A DNA stretch of 64,000 nt from contig CAWBUL010000006.1 in NCBI GenBank assembly GCA_963791885.1, positions 248,001 to 312,000 on the forward strand. Reading direction: 5' to 3'. Positions 37,296 to 45,478 of this stretch are shown one piece after another. The position numbers were made by a program, and so were the translations under genes. Position 1 is the first letter of the stretch, and each line of letters starts with the position of its first letter. Source of the DNA: CAVSUZ01 sp963791885. GTDB lineage: Bacteria > Pseudomonadota > Alphaproteobacteria > Acetobacterales > Acetobacteraceae. The notes under the pieces were generated by a model, which was not told the DNA's origin, did not search any database, and worked only from the letters and a program-made list of their open reading frames with translations.

Positions 37296-37471
37296 GACCG
37301 CCCCCGCTGTGCCGTTCCGCCCACGCTGTGCGCCTGGGCGAAGTCGTCGTCAATTCGCGACCGCGCCGATCGAATTTCATACACGGGTGCGCCCCTCCTG
37401 CGCCCGGCACGAACCAGAAGAAGGCGAGACTGCGATCCGCGAAGCGAATTCAACTGGCATTACAAATTGGA

Positions 37472-37925
37472 TTAAACTCCGGGTTTCTCTTTACCCATTG
37501 AATTGAATAATTGCGACGTTGCCAGGGCGTTGAACGGCAACGTTACGTTGCGACTAAGCCCCTCATTAAATGCCGCCTTCAAGTCTTTGAGCAAAGCAGC
37601 CAAGGCAGTGTCCGCCGTCCACGCCGAAACGTCCGCCCAATTTCTTACGACCCAGCTGTCGCCGGTGCTGACCTCCAACAGGCTGAACAGCGCTTCTTGA
37701 GGCAAGTCATAACTATTTGAGAGTTTAAGCCCCTCGGCAACAGCATTCATATTAATGCCGAGGATCACATTGTTGACCAGCTTCGCCACTTGGCTGTTGC
37801 CTGGTTTCTCACCGTAGAAGAATATGTTCGATCCCATGGCGTCGAAATACGGCTGGAAAGCTTTCACGATTTCTTCCGAACCCGACGTCATAATCGACAA
37901 CGTGCCAGCTTCGGCACCCGAACGG
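37472..37925 (-). pseudogene. 3-hydroxyisobutyrate dehydrogenase-like NAD(P) enzyme, C-terminal part
   Basis: Begins in SGAEAGTLSIMTSGSEEIVK and continues with IFFYGEKPGNSQVAKLVNNV, ILGINMNAVAEGLKLSNSYD and a regular C-terminus. This is the second half of beta-hydroxyacid dehydrogenases: SG-AGAEAGTLSIM is the substrate-binding loop and GNSQVAKLVNN carries the catalytic Lys. The NAD-binding N-terminal Rossmann domain (about 120 residues) is missing and replaced by a piece of another gene. An internal ATG could still give a truncated protein without cofactor binding. Confidence 0.85.
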
Positions 37926-37991
37926 CGTGATGAATTTCGAGCAGATGTCGCGTTCGCTGAGCTGCCGCTTGTCGATCAGTGTTTCGTTCAC
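37926..37991 (-). pseudogene. Type I restriction HsdR-like subunit, first 22 codons only
   Basis: Starts at a GTG that overlaps the stop of the GIY-YIG gene (GTGA) and reads NETLIDKRQLSERDICSKFI, then TPFG. The pattern SERDIC-KFITPAL near the start is typical of HsdR/EcoEI-type restriction subunits. After FITP the sequence is that of a dehydrogenase C-terminus in another frame. It is apparently the stub of a deleted restriction gene. Confidence 0.5.
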
Positions 37992-38926
37992 GCGGCGGCC
38001 CCGAACAGATCAATTAGCCTTTTCGCGGTCCGTAGCTTCGCGAGCGTGGTGTAACGCGGCCCCTGCATTGATCCAGAGGGCGCATCGGCGAACGGAATGG
38101 GGCCAATCGGCTTGGCGGGTTCAGCGAAATTGAGCTTGTATTTTCCCTGCTCGCCGTAAGGCTCGATGCTGCTCACTGGCGCGTAGGGGGTGATCGCCGA
38201 TGTCGGCTGGGATTGATAGGCGGCGATGTATTTGATCCGGGGCAGCATGCCGCCGGCGATGCGGATCGCATACCAGCAGTTCTCACCGAGGAAGACCTTC
38301 TCGAAGCCGTCCTGCTGGGCCGGCACGATGACCGTATCCAGCGTCCCCTTCCCTTCCGCCGGGCTCATGGTGCCGATGACGGGATCGTTCGCCTGAGGCG
38401 TTGCGACCGGCTTCGGAATTTCGAAGGCATGCAGTCCGACGAGCGGCAGGATCTGCAGCACCTCCCGCAGGAAGCCTTGCGTGTCGGCGCGTTCGGCTTC
38501 GCTGAGGCCCACCTGCTGCGGCTCGGTACCGTTATCGAGGATGCAGCGCCTCGCCTGGCTGGCGCGGCTCACAAGCGCGGATTCCAGCCAGCGCACATGC
38601 GCCTTGTTGAGACCATTGTTGGAGGCGGTGAAGACGATGCCGCGGTCCCAAAAATCCTTGTTCTGGAAATGCGTGTCGATGCGGCTGCGGAGAACATCGC
38701 TCTCGCCGATATAGACGGTCGGGAGCTCGTCCTCGGCGCTCCTGTAGCCGGTCAGGATGTAGACTCCCGGGCGCGAGAACTCCGGGCGCTGTTTGGTCGC
38801 CGGCCACTTCTCGCGCGGGAAGACGATGCCGAGCCCGGTCCAGTTCATGCGATCGATGATGCGAACGCCTTCCGGATCCCCGTCCGGGACAAAAATGCGA
38901 AGTGTGAAAGGGTCGCCGACGGCCAT
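37988..38926 (-). CDS. GIY-YIG nuclease family protein
   Basis: A 312-residue protein with a GIY-YIG domain in its N-terminal third: RPGVYILTGYRS (GVYILTG in the GIY position) and LPTVYIGESDVLRSRIDTHF (VYIGES in the YIG position, followed by the catalytic Arg region R.RI..H), then KAHVRWLESALVSRASQ with the catalytic-type Glu. The C-terminal part has a DUF4357-like small domain (GQYSNELV-type strand GEKCWYAI-like: LGENCWYAIRIAGGMLPRIK) and YIAAYQSQPTSAITPYAPVS. Such proteins often accompany type I restriction systems, which fits the HsdR stub right after it. It is preceded by its own ATG with no neighbour within 98 bases. Confidence 0.8.
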   Translation of the reverse strand: MAVGDPFTLRIFVPDGDPEGVRIIDRMNWTGLGIVFPREKWPATKQRPEFSRPGVYILTGYRSAEDELPTVYIGESDVLRSRIDTHFQNKDFWDRGIVFTASNNGLNKAHVRWLESALVSRASQARRCILDNGTEPQQVGLSEAERADTQGFLREVLQILPLVGLHAFEIPKPVATPQANDPVIGTMSPAEGKGTLDTVIVPAQQDGFEKVFLGENCWYAIRIAGGMLPRIKYIAAYQSQPTSAITPYAPVSSIEPYGEQGKYKLNFAEPAKPIGPIPFADAPSGSMQGPRYTTLAKLRTAKRLIDLFGAAA

Positions 38927-39024
38927 TATCGTTGTTCTGGATCAAATTTCGTTACGGAAGCCAGACCAGCCGGAAATGCAGAACTAACAAGGGCCTGCAA
39001 GGCTATGGTCTCGGCAACGGGCTC

Positions 39025-39309
39025 TCACACGATCTCAAGGCGCAGCTGCTTGCCGACCAGGGCGGCCGCGCGCTGCAGGCTTTCGACGGTCACGTTGCCC
39101 CGGGCCTTCAGGATGCGATCGACCTGGGCGCGGCTCGTGTGCATGCGCTCGGCAAGATCGGCCTTCGTCATTCCCTGCCGCTTCATCTCTTCGCTGAGCT
39201 GCCAGGCGACCACGCGCGTCACCGCCTCGGCCTTGGCGCTTTCGCGGATGCCGTCCTCATCGAGGAAGGCGTCGAGGGTTGTGCCCCAGTGGGGATCCTT
39301 CTTCGTCAT
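39025..39309 (-). CDS. HigA-like antitoxin (XRE helix-turn-helix)
   Basis: A 94-residue DNA-binding antitoxin. The C-terminal half is a Cro/C1-type helix-turn-helix: MKRQGMTKADLAERMHTSRA followed by QVDRILKARGNVTVESLQRA, and an end AALVGKQLRLEIV. The N-terminal part (WGTTLDAFLDEDGIRESAKA) probably binds the toxin. The start overlaps the toxin stop by four bases (ATGA), with toxin first, the higBA order. It probably represses its own promoter through an inverted repeat upstream of the toxin. Confidence 0.88.
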   Translation of the reverse strand: MTKKDPHWGTTLDAFLDEDGIRESAKAEAVTRVVAWQLSEEMKRQGMTKADLAERMHTSRAQVDRILKARGNVTVESLQRAAALVGKQLRLEIV

Positions 39310-39659
39310 GCCCGCATCTCCTTCATCCGGCGCCGCGCAAGATCAAGATCGTCAGGCGGCGTTTTCTGCGTCTTCTTGATGAACCCATGCACCACGCCGA
39401 TCCGGTCCTCATGGACGAAAAACAGGAGACGCGCGATCCGGCGGCTGGGCAGCCGGCTGCGCACTTCCCATAAGCCCTCGCCCAAAGGCCGGCAGAGCGG
39501 CATCCCGATCGGCCAGCCGAATTGGACCGTCGCGAGATCCGTCCCGATGGCCCGCCGATCTTCGGCCGGCAGGCTTCTCAGCCATTCGAGCACCGGCTCT
39601 GCTCCGCCTGACGTGCGATAGAAAACAACCGGTATCTCGGCCAAGCGTGGTGGATTCAT
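39306..39659 (-). CDS. HigB/RelE-like toxin (phage-derived Gp49-like)
   Basis: A 117-residue toxin of the HigB/Gp49-like group, likely a ribosome-dependent mRNA endonuclease. Typical motifs are VVFYRTSGGAEPVLEWLRSL, DLATVQFGWPIGMPLCRPLG, GLWEVRSRLPSRRIARLLFF and VVHGFIKKTQKTPPDDLDLA (the KKT-KTP motif of the family). It is the first gene of a toxin-antitoxin operon. It looks intact, so the pair may stabilise this region. Confidence 0.9.
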   Translation of the reverse strand: MNPPRLAEIPVVFYRTSGGAEPVLEWLRSLPAEDRRAIGTDLATVQFGWPIGMPLCRPLGEGLWEVRSRLPSRRIARLLFFVHEDRIGVVHGFIKKTQKTPPDDLDLARRRMKEMRA

Positions 39660-39680
39660 CCATATTCCCGGATAGCAGAT

Positions 39681-39696
39681 GTATCATAAAAGATAC
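39681..39696 (-). promoter_or_regulatory. Inverted repeat in the toxin-antitoxin promoter
   Basis: GTATC, six AT-rich bases, GATAC, about 22 bases before the toxin start. On the gene strand it contains TATGAT, a good -10 box, so an autorepressor bound here would block transcription. Operator role is inferred. Confidence 0.5.
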
Positions 39697-39862
39697 GCTC
39701 CGTCAAGGCTCGGCTTAGCGGCCCCTAAGCGCCGTACCATCCCTGCCGTGTCTTTGATTCAGCGGCGCCTTTGCGTTCGGATTGACGTGCGGCTCGCCCG
39801 GGCTTGTCGCCCGCTAATTTGCTATCAGGGGCGCGCAGCCCTTGATCCGCAAACGAGGAGCC

Positions 39863-40540
39863 ATGTGCGGCCGCTTCACGCAGCATTATACCTGGGAAGA
39901 GGTGCACGCCTTCCTCAGCGTGTTCGGTCCGGCGCGGAATCTGCAGCCGCACTACAACATTGCGCCGACCGACATCGTGGACGTGATCCAGCTCAACAAG
40001 GAGGGTGACCGCGAGCTGGTGTCAATTCGCTGGGGCCTTGTTCCCGGCTGGTGGAAGAAAACCGCCAGGGAGATGCCAGCGACGTTCAACGCGCGGGCGG
40101 AATCCGTCGCCGACAAGCCGATGTTCCGCGATGCGTTCAAGAGCCGCCGCTGCATCATCCCGGCAAGCGGCTTCTACGAATGGACCGGCGCGAAAGGCGC
40201 CAAGCAGCCGCATCTCTTCACCGCTGCCGACGACTCACCCGTTCTCGGCCTCGCCGGCGTGTGGGACCGCTGGCGCGATCCCGCGAGCGGCGACGAGATC
40301 CTGTCATGCACGATCATCGTGTGCAGCGCGAGCGAATGGATGCAGCGGTTTCACGACCGCATGCCGGTGATCCTCGAGCCGAAGGATTTTGACGGCTGGC
40401 TTCGGGGTTCGCTCGGCCCGGCCGCGCTCCGATGCGCCGCAGAATCCGCCTTGCGTTCCTGGCCGGTATCGCCGCGGCTCAATCGCACCGGCGTCGCTGG
40501 TGATGATCCGACCATTATCGAGCCCATCAAAGCCGCCTGA
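39863..40540 (+). CDS. yedK: SRAP-family abasic-site processing protein (YedK/HMCES-like)
   Basis: A 225-residue protein that shields abasic sites in single-stranded DNA by forming a thiazolidine crosslink through its Cys2. All active-site elements are present: MCGRFTQHYTWEEVHAFLSV (Cys2), NIAPTDIVDVIQLN, TFNARAESVADK (Asn), GFYEWTGAKGAKQPHLFTAA (Glu) and RFHDRMPVILE (His). Length matches the family. GAGGAGCC lies just before the ATG. It is followed by a 374-base spacer and an ArdC-like gene; the same trio occurs, damaged and inverted, near 25-26.5 kb. SRAP genes are common on phages and plasmids. Confidence 0.95.
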   Translation: MCGRFTQHYTWEEVHAFLSVFGPARNLQPHYNIAPTDIVDVIQLNKEGDRELVSIRWGLVPGWWKKTAREMPATFNARAESVADKPMFRDAFKSRRCIIPASGFYEWTGAKGAKQPHLFTAADDSPVLGLAGVWDRWRDPASGDEILSCTIIVCSASEWMQRFHDRMPVILEPKDFDGWLRGSLGPAALRCAAESALRSWPVSPRLNRTGVAGDDPTIIEPIKAA

Positions 40541-40914
40541 CCGCAGGGTGGGATTTTCTCTGCACGGCCATTCATAGCCCCCGGTATTTCACCCGAGCCC
40601 GCAGGCATGACGGTACGCCGCGCGTGACACGCGGACGCCAACCGGTGCCCCCGGCTTAGCTCCCTCTCCTGCATTCATTCCCTTCGGCCGCCGGCCGCCA
40701 CGGCCTCGAAACGCGCGGACCCTGGCGCGCACCCCGTCGTCTCCGAGGCAAGGGCTCCGCCTTCGCCGTCGGTGTCCCCGGCTTTCGGTGAAGAACCTGC
40801 AAGCCGGGCGATCCCCCTCCGCCGGCTCACCTCTCCGCCGCCGGCCCCGCGCGCCGGACGGGCCGCATCGAGGCCCCGAAGTGGCGGCCTCCCCAGCCGA
40901 AAGGGGAGAATCCC
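40541..40914 (+). other. Spacer between YedK and ArdC-like genes, conserved in both copies
   Basis: No gene. The sequence matches, with small changes, the spacer of the inverted copy at 25724-26029, including a GAGAATCCCATGACGACGAA stretch at the ArdC start. It probably holds the ArdC promoter and leader. Confidence 0.6.
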
Positions 40915-41881
40915 ATGACGACGAAACCGCACGCCGGCAGCACGACCGGCACCGATGCACCATCCCGCGCCGACCTTCACACCCGCATCACCGGCAAGAT
41001 CATCGCCGATCTCGAACAGGGCGTGCGGCCCTGGCACCGGCCGTGGAACGCCGCGCATCTCGAACAGCGCATCATCCGCCCCTTACGCCACAACGCCATT
41101 CCCTATCAGGGCATCAACACCGTCATGCTCTGGATGGCCGCGGTGACCAACGGCTACGGCCCGCCGGTACTGGATGACGTTCCGCCAGGCGAAGGAGCTC
41201 GGCGGCAATGTGCGCAAGGGCGAGCATGGCGAGCTGGTCGTCTATGCCGACCGCATCACGCGTCACGACACGAACGCCGAAGGCGAGGACACCGAACGCA
41301 CGATCCCGTTCCTCAAGGGCTACACGGTGTTCAACGCCGAGCAGTGCGAAAACCTGCCGGCGCATTTTACGGCGAAGCCCGACGCCCCTGCCCTGCCGAT
41401 CGTACAGCGCATCGAGGCCGCTGACCGCTTCTTCGATGCGACCGGCGCCGTGGTCCGCCACGGCGGCAATCGCGCCTATTACGCCGAAGGTGCCGACCTC
41501 ATTCAGATGCCGCCCTGCGAGACGTTCCGCGATGTCGAGAGCTACGCCGCGACGCGCGCGCACGAGCTCACGCACTGGACCAAGCACGAGAAGCGCCTCG
41601 CACGGGACTTCGGGCGCAAGCATTTCGGCGACGAAGGCTATGCGCGTGAAGAGTTGGTTGCCGAACTCGGATCAGCGTTCCTCTGTGCCGATCTCGGCAT
41701 CACGCCCGAGGTGCGCGACGATCATGCGTCCTACATCGCGTCATGGCTAAAGGTGCTGAAGAACGACAAGCGCTTTATCTTCTCCGCCGCCAGCCACGCG
41801 CAGCGCGCCGTCGATTATCTGCACAGCCTGCAGAGCGCCGCATCCGTTCCGGCGATCGATGCCCTGACGGCGGCTCCATAA
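40915..41881 (+). pseudogene. ArdC-like antirestriction/zincin protein, one frameshift
   Basis: ArdC family: the N-terminal domain binds single-stranded DNA and the C-terminal domain is a zincin metallopeptidase (MPTase-PolyVal type). The first frame reads THRITGKIIADLEQG-like (HTRITGKIIADLEQGVRPWH) to MLWMAAVTNGYG. One extra base near 41166 (CCGGTACTGG, where the other copy has CCGTTCTGG) moves the protein to the next frame: MTFRQAKELGGNVRKGEHGE and onward, with ATRAHELTHWTKHEKRL (zinc HELTH) and EELVAELGSAFLCADL (third ligand Glu region). The C-terminus is complete (VPAIDALTAAP). The second frame alone, from its ATG, could yield a 235-residue protease domain. Confidence 0.88.
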
Positions 41882-42187
41882 GGGCGTCGCCACCACTTCG
41901 GCTCAGGATGCGCACTATGCGCGCGAGCGCATGCTGGCGCTGTCGGTCGCCACGGCCGATACCGGCACCATCATCGGCGCCGCGCAGCGCGCGCTCGGCG
42001 CCATCTGATGGCCGGGCTTTCACTACAAGAAAGCCGGCGTGAGCCGCGGCTGGAGCATGCAGCGCGGCAGTGTTTCACCGTGCTATACAACGAGCTGGGA
42101 TGAGCTGCTGCTTGTCCGCGACCCGACGCCCGTAGACGGCCTATCCCAATCCCGATCGGCGCCCGAGATAGAAGGAGAGATCCCGAC
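41882..42187 (+). other. Region with one unplaced short frame
   Basis: Immediately after the ArdC stop one frame reads GVATTSAQDAHYARERMLAL, then SVATADTGTIIGAAQRALGA and a stop at 42006-42008. It looks like real protein but has no start and no family I recognise; probably a fragment of a gene that followed ArdC. Confidence 0.35.
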
Positions 42188-42823
42188 ATGATGCGGAATC
42201 CGGCGACGGCGATGGTCACCCTCCTGCTTGTCGCCCTGCTGACGATTTCGACTGCGCGCGCGCAAACCGGCGGCGCCTCCCCGCCCGCGACAGCGCCAGC
42301 CCCTCAATCCGAGCCGACGCTTCTCTCGGTGGCGGATGAGTATGTGAAGGTAGTCGGCGGTGCGATCACCGCGCTCGGCGCCGTACTCGGCTTTCCGCTC
42401 GTCCGTCAGACATACCGCAAGACGCGGGCAGAGATCACGAAAATGGATCTCGAGGCGGCGAAGCTGAGAAAGGAGCTGGGCACCGTCCCGGCCCCCAGCG
42501 GCGACGCGGTCGGTGAGGAAGGCCATCGGATCTTCATCGACGGCGCTCATAACACAGTGAGCATTCTTACCGATCCGCGATGGGCGGCACCCTTGTTGGT
42601 TCTGGTCGACGCCTTCATCGCGTCCGTGTTTCTTGCGGTGGCCAGCTTCGCGATCGACGCTTTTCCCCTCCCGGATATTCTGGCAGAACCGACCCGTCTG
42701 ATCGTTTATCTCGCGATCTTCTACCCGGTATTTCGGGCGGCCCGGCAGGTCAAGAAAAGCCTCGGCGCCGAGCTTCGATCGAAACCGCAGCCGACGCCGG
42801 CCTTACCGGAGACGGCGACATGA
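42188..42823 (+). CDS. Hypothetical membrane protein
   Basis: A 211-residue protein with a signal peptide or first membrane segment (MVTLLLVALLTISTARAQ), a short linker, a second hydrophobic segment (VVGGAITALGAVLGFPLV) followed by a charged helix RKTRAEITKMDLEAAKLRKE (possible coiled coil), and two more membrane segments near the end (LLVLVDAFIASVFLAVASFA; LIVYLAIFYPVFRAA). No family recognised. AGAAGGAGAGAT precedes the ATG, a strong ribosome-binding site, so it is probably expressed. Location in an anti-restriction/partition region suggests plasmid or island origin. Confidence 0.6.
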   Translation: MMRNPATAMVTLLLVALLTISTARAQTGGASPPATAPAPQSEPTLLSVADEYVKVVGGAITALGAVLGFPLVRQTYRKTRAEITKMDLEAAKLRKELGTVPAPSGDAVGEEGHRIFIDGAHNTVSILTDPRWAAPLLVLVDAFIASVFLAVASFAIDAFPLPDILAEPTRLIVYLAIFYPVFRAARQVKKSLGAELRSKPQPTPALPETAT

Positions 42824-43228
42824 TTGCAGGGGCCCCGGTGTGACGATGTGCGGCCGCTTGATTCCCCGAACGTGTTTCTGAATTCGTTGCACTCCCCGGG
42901 CGTATCCGTTCGGACCGGGTGCTAGGCGCAAGCGCCCGGAGCCGATCGCACCGCTGCGGCGGCGCGCTCGTCTCCGCCCATGCGGGTAACGCCCCCTCAC
43001 GCACTCTCCCTCGCAACCGCTCGCGCCCTTAGGGGTGACCTCCCCTCGGCGCGCGGCAAGCGGCTTCCACCCATAACGGCAGACGCGGTTGCGCGCGAAG
43101 GGGCGCGCAGACCGCGTTGCGTTCCGGGTCCCTGCGAACCCGCTTGCCGCTTGCACACCCCCGTTCTCGGCGAAGGCCAAGGGTGCAGCAGCTGCTGCAC
43201 CCGACAATTAATTCACAGAGGCTTCGCC
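42824..43228 (+). other. Region without a recognised gene
   Basis: Contains only short shadow frames. A 14-base match to the YedK start (ATGTGCGGCCGCTT at 42846) may be a scrap of a third copy or chance. It probably carries the promoter for the small gene and ParB-domain gene. Confidence 0.4.
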
Positions 43229-43345
43229 ATGACCGCCCCGCGCTTTATCGAGATCGACGGCAAGCGCCATGCGTGGCGCGAGATCGTCAAGTTGCGGCAG
43301 GAACAATGCCGCGCCATCTTCAACCACAAGGAGTTTGAGCCATGA
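43229..43345 (+). CDS. Small protein coupled to the ParB-domain gene
   Basis: A 38-residue frame, MTAPRFIEIDGKRHAWREIV, then KLRQEQCRAIFNHKEFEP. Its TGA overlaps the ATG of the following gene (ATGA), indicating translational coupling. Short leaders of this type often precede plasmid ParB-like genes. No family assigned. Confidence 0.55.
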   Translation: MTAPRFIEIDGKRHAWREIVKLRQEQCRAIFNHKEFEP

Positions 43346-44154
43346 CCATTCAATCCATCCCCCTTTCGCAGCTTGTTCCTTCACCCGCCAATGTGCGGAA
43401 GGTGAAAACCGGCATTGACGGCCTCGCGGCCAGCATCGCCGCGCATGGCCTTTTGCAAAACCTCCCCGTGCGCCCGGTAAACGGCAACAGCTTCGAGGTG
43501 CTGGCGGGAGGAAGACGCCTTGCCGCCCTGCAATCGCTGGCGAAGCAGAAGAAGATCGCCGGTGATTTTCCGGTGCCGTGCGATGTGCGCGAGGATTCCG
43601 CCGACACCGAAATCAGCCTTGCCAAAAATGAAATGCGGCAGGCGATGCATCCCGCCGACCGGTTCGACGCCTTCAAGAAGCTGGCCGACGAGGGGCAAGG
43701 AGAGGACACCGTAGCGGCGAAATTTGGCATGACGCCTCTTGTCGTGCGGCAACGGCTCAAGCTAGCGAATGTCAGTCCCAAAATCCTCACAGCATATCGC
43801 AAGGACGATCTTAGCCTCGAATGCGTCATGGCCTTCACCGTGACCGACGACCACAGGGCGCAAGAGCGGGTATGGAAGGAATGGAAGCAATACCCTGAGT
43901 ATGAGCGCGAGCCGGAACATATCCGCGACCTGCTTACCGAGCAGCACGTGGACGCCGATAACAAACTCGTCAAGCTGCAGGGCGAAGTGACCGCCGAGGG
44001 CTGGAAATGGGTCGAGATCATGCCGGATATCGACTATAGCGGCGAGCCGCTCCGCGCGACCCGCAATCCCGGCAAGGACAAGGAAAGCTTCACGGGCGAG
44101 CAGAAATCCAAGTCCGGATTGCCATATAAATTAGTGCGAAAACGATCTCCATAA
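43342..44154 (+). CDS. ParB/RepB N-terminal domain protein, probably truncated
   Basis: The N-terminus MTIQSIPLSQLVPSPANVRK, then GIDGLAASIAAHGLLQNLPV and FEVLAGGRRLAALQSLAKQK (the ParB nuclease/CTPase-type GERR motif as GGRR) with ISLAKNEMRQAMHPADRFDA is a standard plasmid ParB-like domain. A middle helix-turn-helix segment (VAAKFGMTPLVVRQRLKLAN) follows. Relatives are usually 550-700 residues. Here 270 remain: after DNKLVKLQGE it jumps to AEGWKWVEIMPDIDYS, which in relatives lies much later, and ends in short non-family sequence (SKSGLPYKLVRKRSP). An in-frame internal deletion and 3' loss are likely. Role in partition is doubtful. Confidence 0.8.
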   Translation: MTIQSIPLSQLVPSPANVRKVKTGIDGLAASIAAHGLLQNLPVRPVNGNSFEVLAGGRRLAALQSLAKQKKIAGDFPVPCDVREDSADTEISLAKNEMRQAMHPADRFDAFKKLADEGQGEDTVAAKFGMTPLVVRQRLKLANVSPKILTAYRKDDLSLECVMAFTVTDDHRAQERVWKEWKQYPEYEREPEHIRDLLTEQHVDADNKLVKLQGEVTAEGWKWVEIMPDIDYSGEPLRATRNPGKDKESFTGEQKSKSGLPYKLVRKRSP

Positions 44155-44329
44155 AGCCGGTTATAGTGCCGGCTGAATTGACTTGTCCTGCTGCGAGCTA
44201 CGCAACCGCCGCCAAGCATCCGGCCAGCCAAGCCTCTATCATAAGCGGGCCGTTACGGCCCTTCTTCCGCATCAATTTGCTTACAGACGAGCCCGGTACT
44301 CATGTCGCAATTCAGACCGTAGACAGACG

Positions 44330-44484
44330 GAGATCTCGACGAACACCCCATTGCTGCCGATCGCATAATGCTCGCGCGCTTCGCCGGAGGGCTCCGGCGT
44401 GACGCCCAAAGCAATCCGTGCAGCACTGGAACCACCCCCCTGGACAACAGTCCGGTCGAAGGAAAACTGGTGGATAGAATCTGA
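44330..44484 (+). pseudogene. ISL3-like transposase, C-terminal remnant
   Basis: Reads IMLARFAGGLRRDAQSNPCS, then LDNSPVEGKLVDRI and a stop. In ISL3-type transposases a F-xGLRRD segment precedes the PWS-GPVEG-xNRxK catalytic end; the SPVEGKLVDRI here fits loosely. Only about 50 codons remain and the catalytic Glu context is partly preserved. Confidence 0.35.
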
Positions 44485-44689
44485 CACTTAGAACCCACGA
44501 CACGCGGCCTATCCGTTGACAGGCTTCAAGATCGGGCCAACTCGGATGTTGGATTTGCACCACTAGCCGCCTTAAGATGCTTAAGCGAACCATGTATCGC
44601 CGCGTGGGCATGCTACTGCGCAGCATAGACACACGGTCCGCACGTAGTTTGCGGAAGAACCCAATTCTCAGCGGAAATCAACTGAAGTG

Positions 44690-45478
44690 ATGACAGAAAG
44701 GGACAACTGGGGCTGGCGGGCCCGCATCGGCATGTTCATCGTCGGCAACGAAGCCGTGCCCGAGGCCGAGTGGTGGGCGATGGTGCCGCCGGGTGTGTCG
44801 GTGCACACTGCGCGCGTGACCGCTCGGGCGCCTTGGGCGTGCTGGCGGGACGACCGCGGCGGGGTGGAGTTGCAAGATGACCTGCTGCGCGGTTGTCGGC
44901 AGTTCGCCGCGATGCGCCTGTCAGCAGTGGTGGTTGGCCACAGTTCCAGCAGCATCCTGGGCGGCCCACTGTGGGACGAAGCGACGGTGGAAGCGCTGTC
45001 GCGGGAGCTCGGCGGAGGGGCGGCGGTGACCACCAACGGGCTGGACTGCGTGGCGGCGCTGAAGGCAAGCGGTGTCAACCGTCCATTCCTGGTGCTACCG
45101 CCCTGGTTCAATGACGACACGGTGGCGGCTGGCGTGCAGGACCGGCGAGCACGCGGGACTGAGCCGGCGGGGCATCTTCGCTATGATCCCGGACGAAAAT
45201 GGCGCGACGTGCTACCTAGCGAACTGTACCGGCAGGGAATGGGATTCGAGCAGGAGATAGAGCCGCTTTACCAGCAGGTGCGCGCGGCCTGCCCGCAGGA
45301 AGCGGATGGCGTACTGATCGCCGGCACTGGGTTCCGCTGCGTGGGGATCCTCGATGCGCTGGAACAGGACCTCCGACGTCCCGTCGTCTCGGCAAACCAG
45401 GCCAGCTTGTGGCATTGCCTCCGCCTATCCAGCGTACGTGCGCCGGTCAGCGGTTACGGAAGTCTCCTCCGTCTTTGA
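44690..45478 (+). CDS. Asp/Glu racemase-superfamily protein (maleate isomerase/arylmalonate decarboxylase-like)
   Basis: A 262-residue protein of the two-cysteine Asp/Glu/hydantoin racemase fold. The N-terminal half has RARIGMFIVGNEAVPEAEWW, AMVPPGVSVHTARVTARAPW, and an active-site type GHSSSSILGG. The two Cys are in TTNGLDCVAALKASGV and GTGFRCVGILDALEQDL, fitting a maleate cis-trans isomerase layout (VLPPWFNDDTVAAGVQ between). The end VISANQASLWHCLRLSSV-like (VVSANQASLWHCLRLS) is also typical. Both GTG 44687 and ATG 44690 could start it. The substrate is unknown. No operon partner. Confidence 0.75.
   Translation: MTERDNWGWRARIGMFIVGNEAVPEAEWWAMVPPGVSVHTARVTARAPWACWRDDRGGVELQDDLLRGCRQFAAMRLSAVVVGHSSSSILGGPLWDEATVEALSRELGGGAAVTTNGLDCVAALKASGVNRPFLVLPPWFNDDTVAAGVQDRRARGTEPAGHLRYDPGRKWRDVLPSELYRQGMGFEQEIEPLYQQVRAACPQEADGVLIAGTGFRCVGILDALEQDLRRPVVSANQASLWHCLRLSSVRAPVSGYGSLLRL

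Noticed and set aside
42846..42859. ATGTGCGGCCGCTT identical to the start of the YedK gene
   Set aside because: Only 14 bases match, the following codons diverge at once, and no further similarity was seen.
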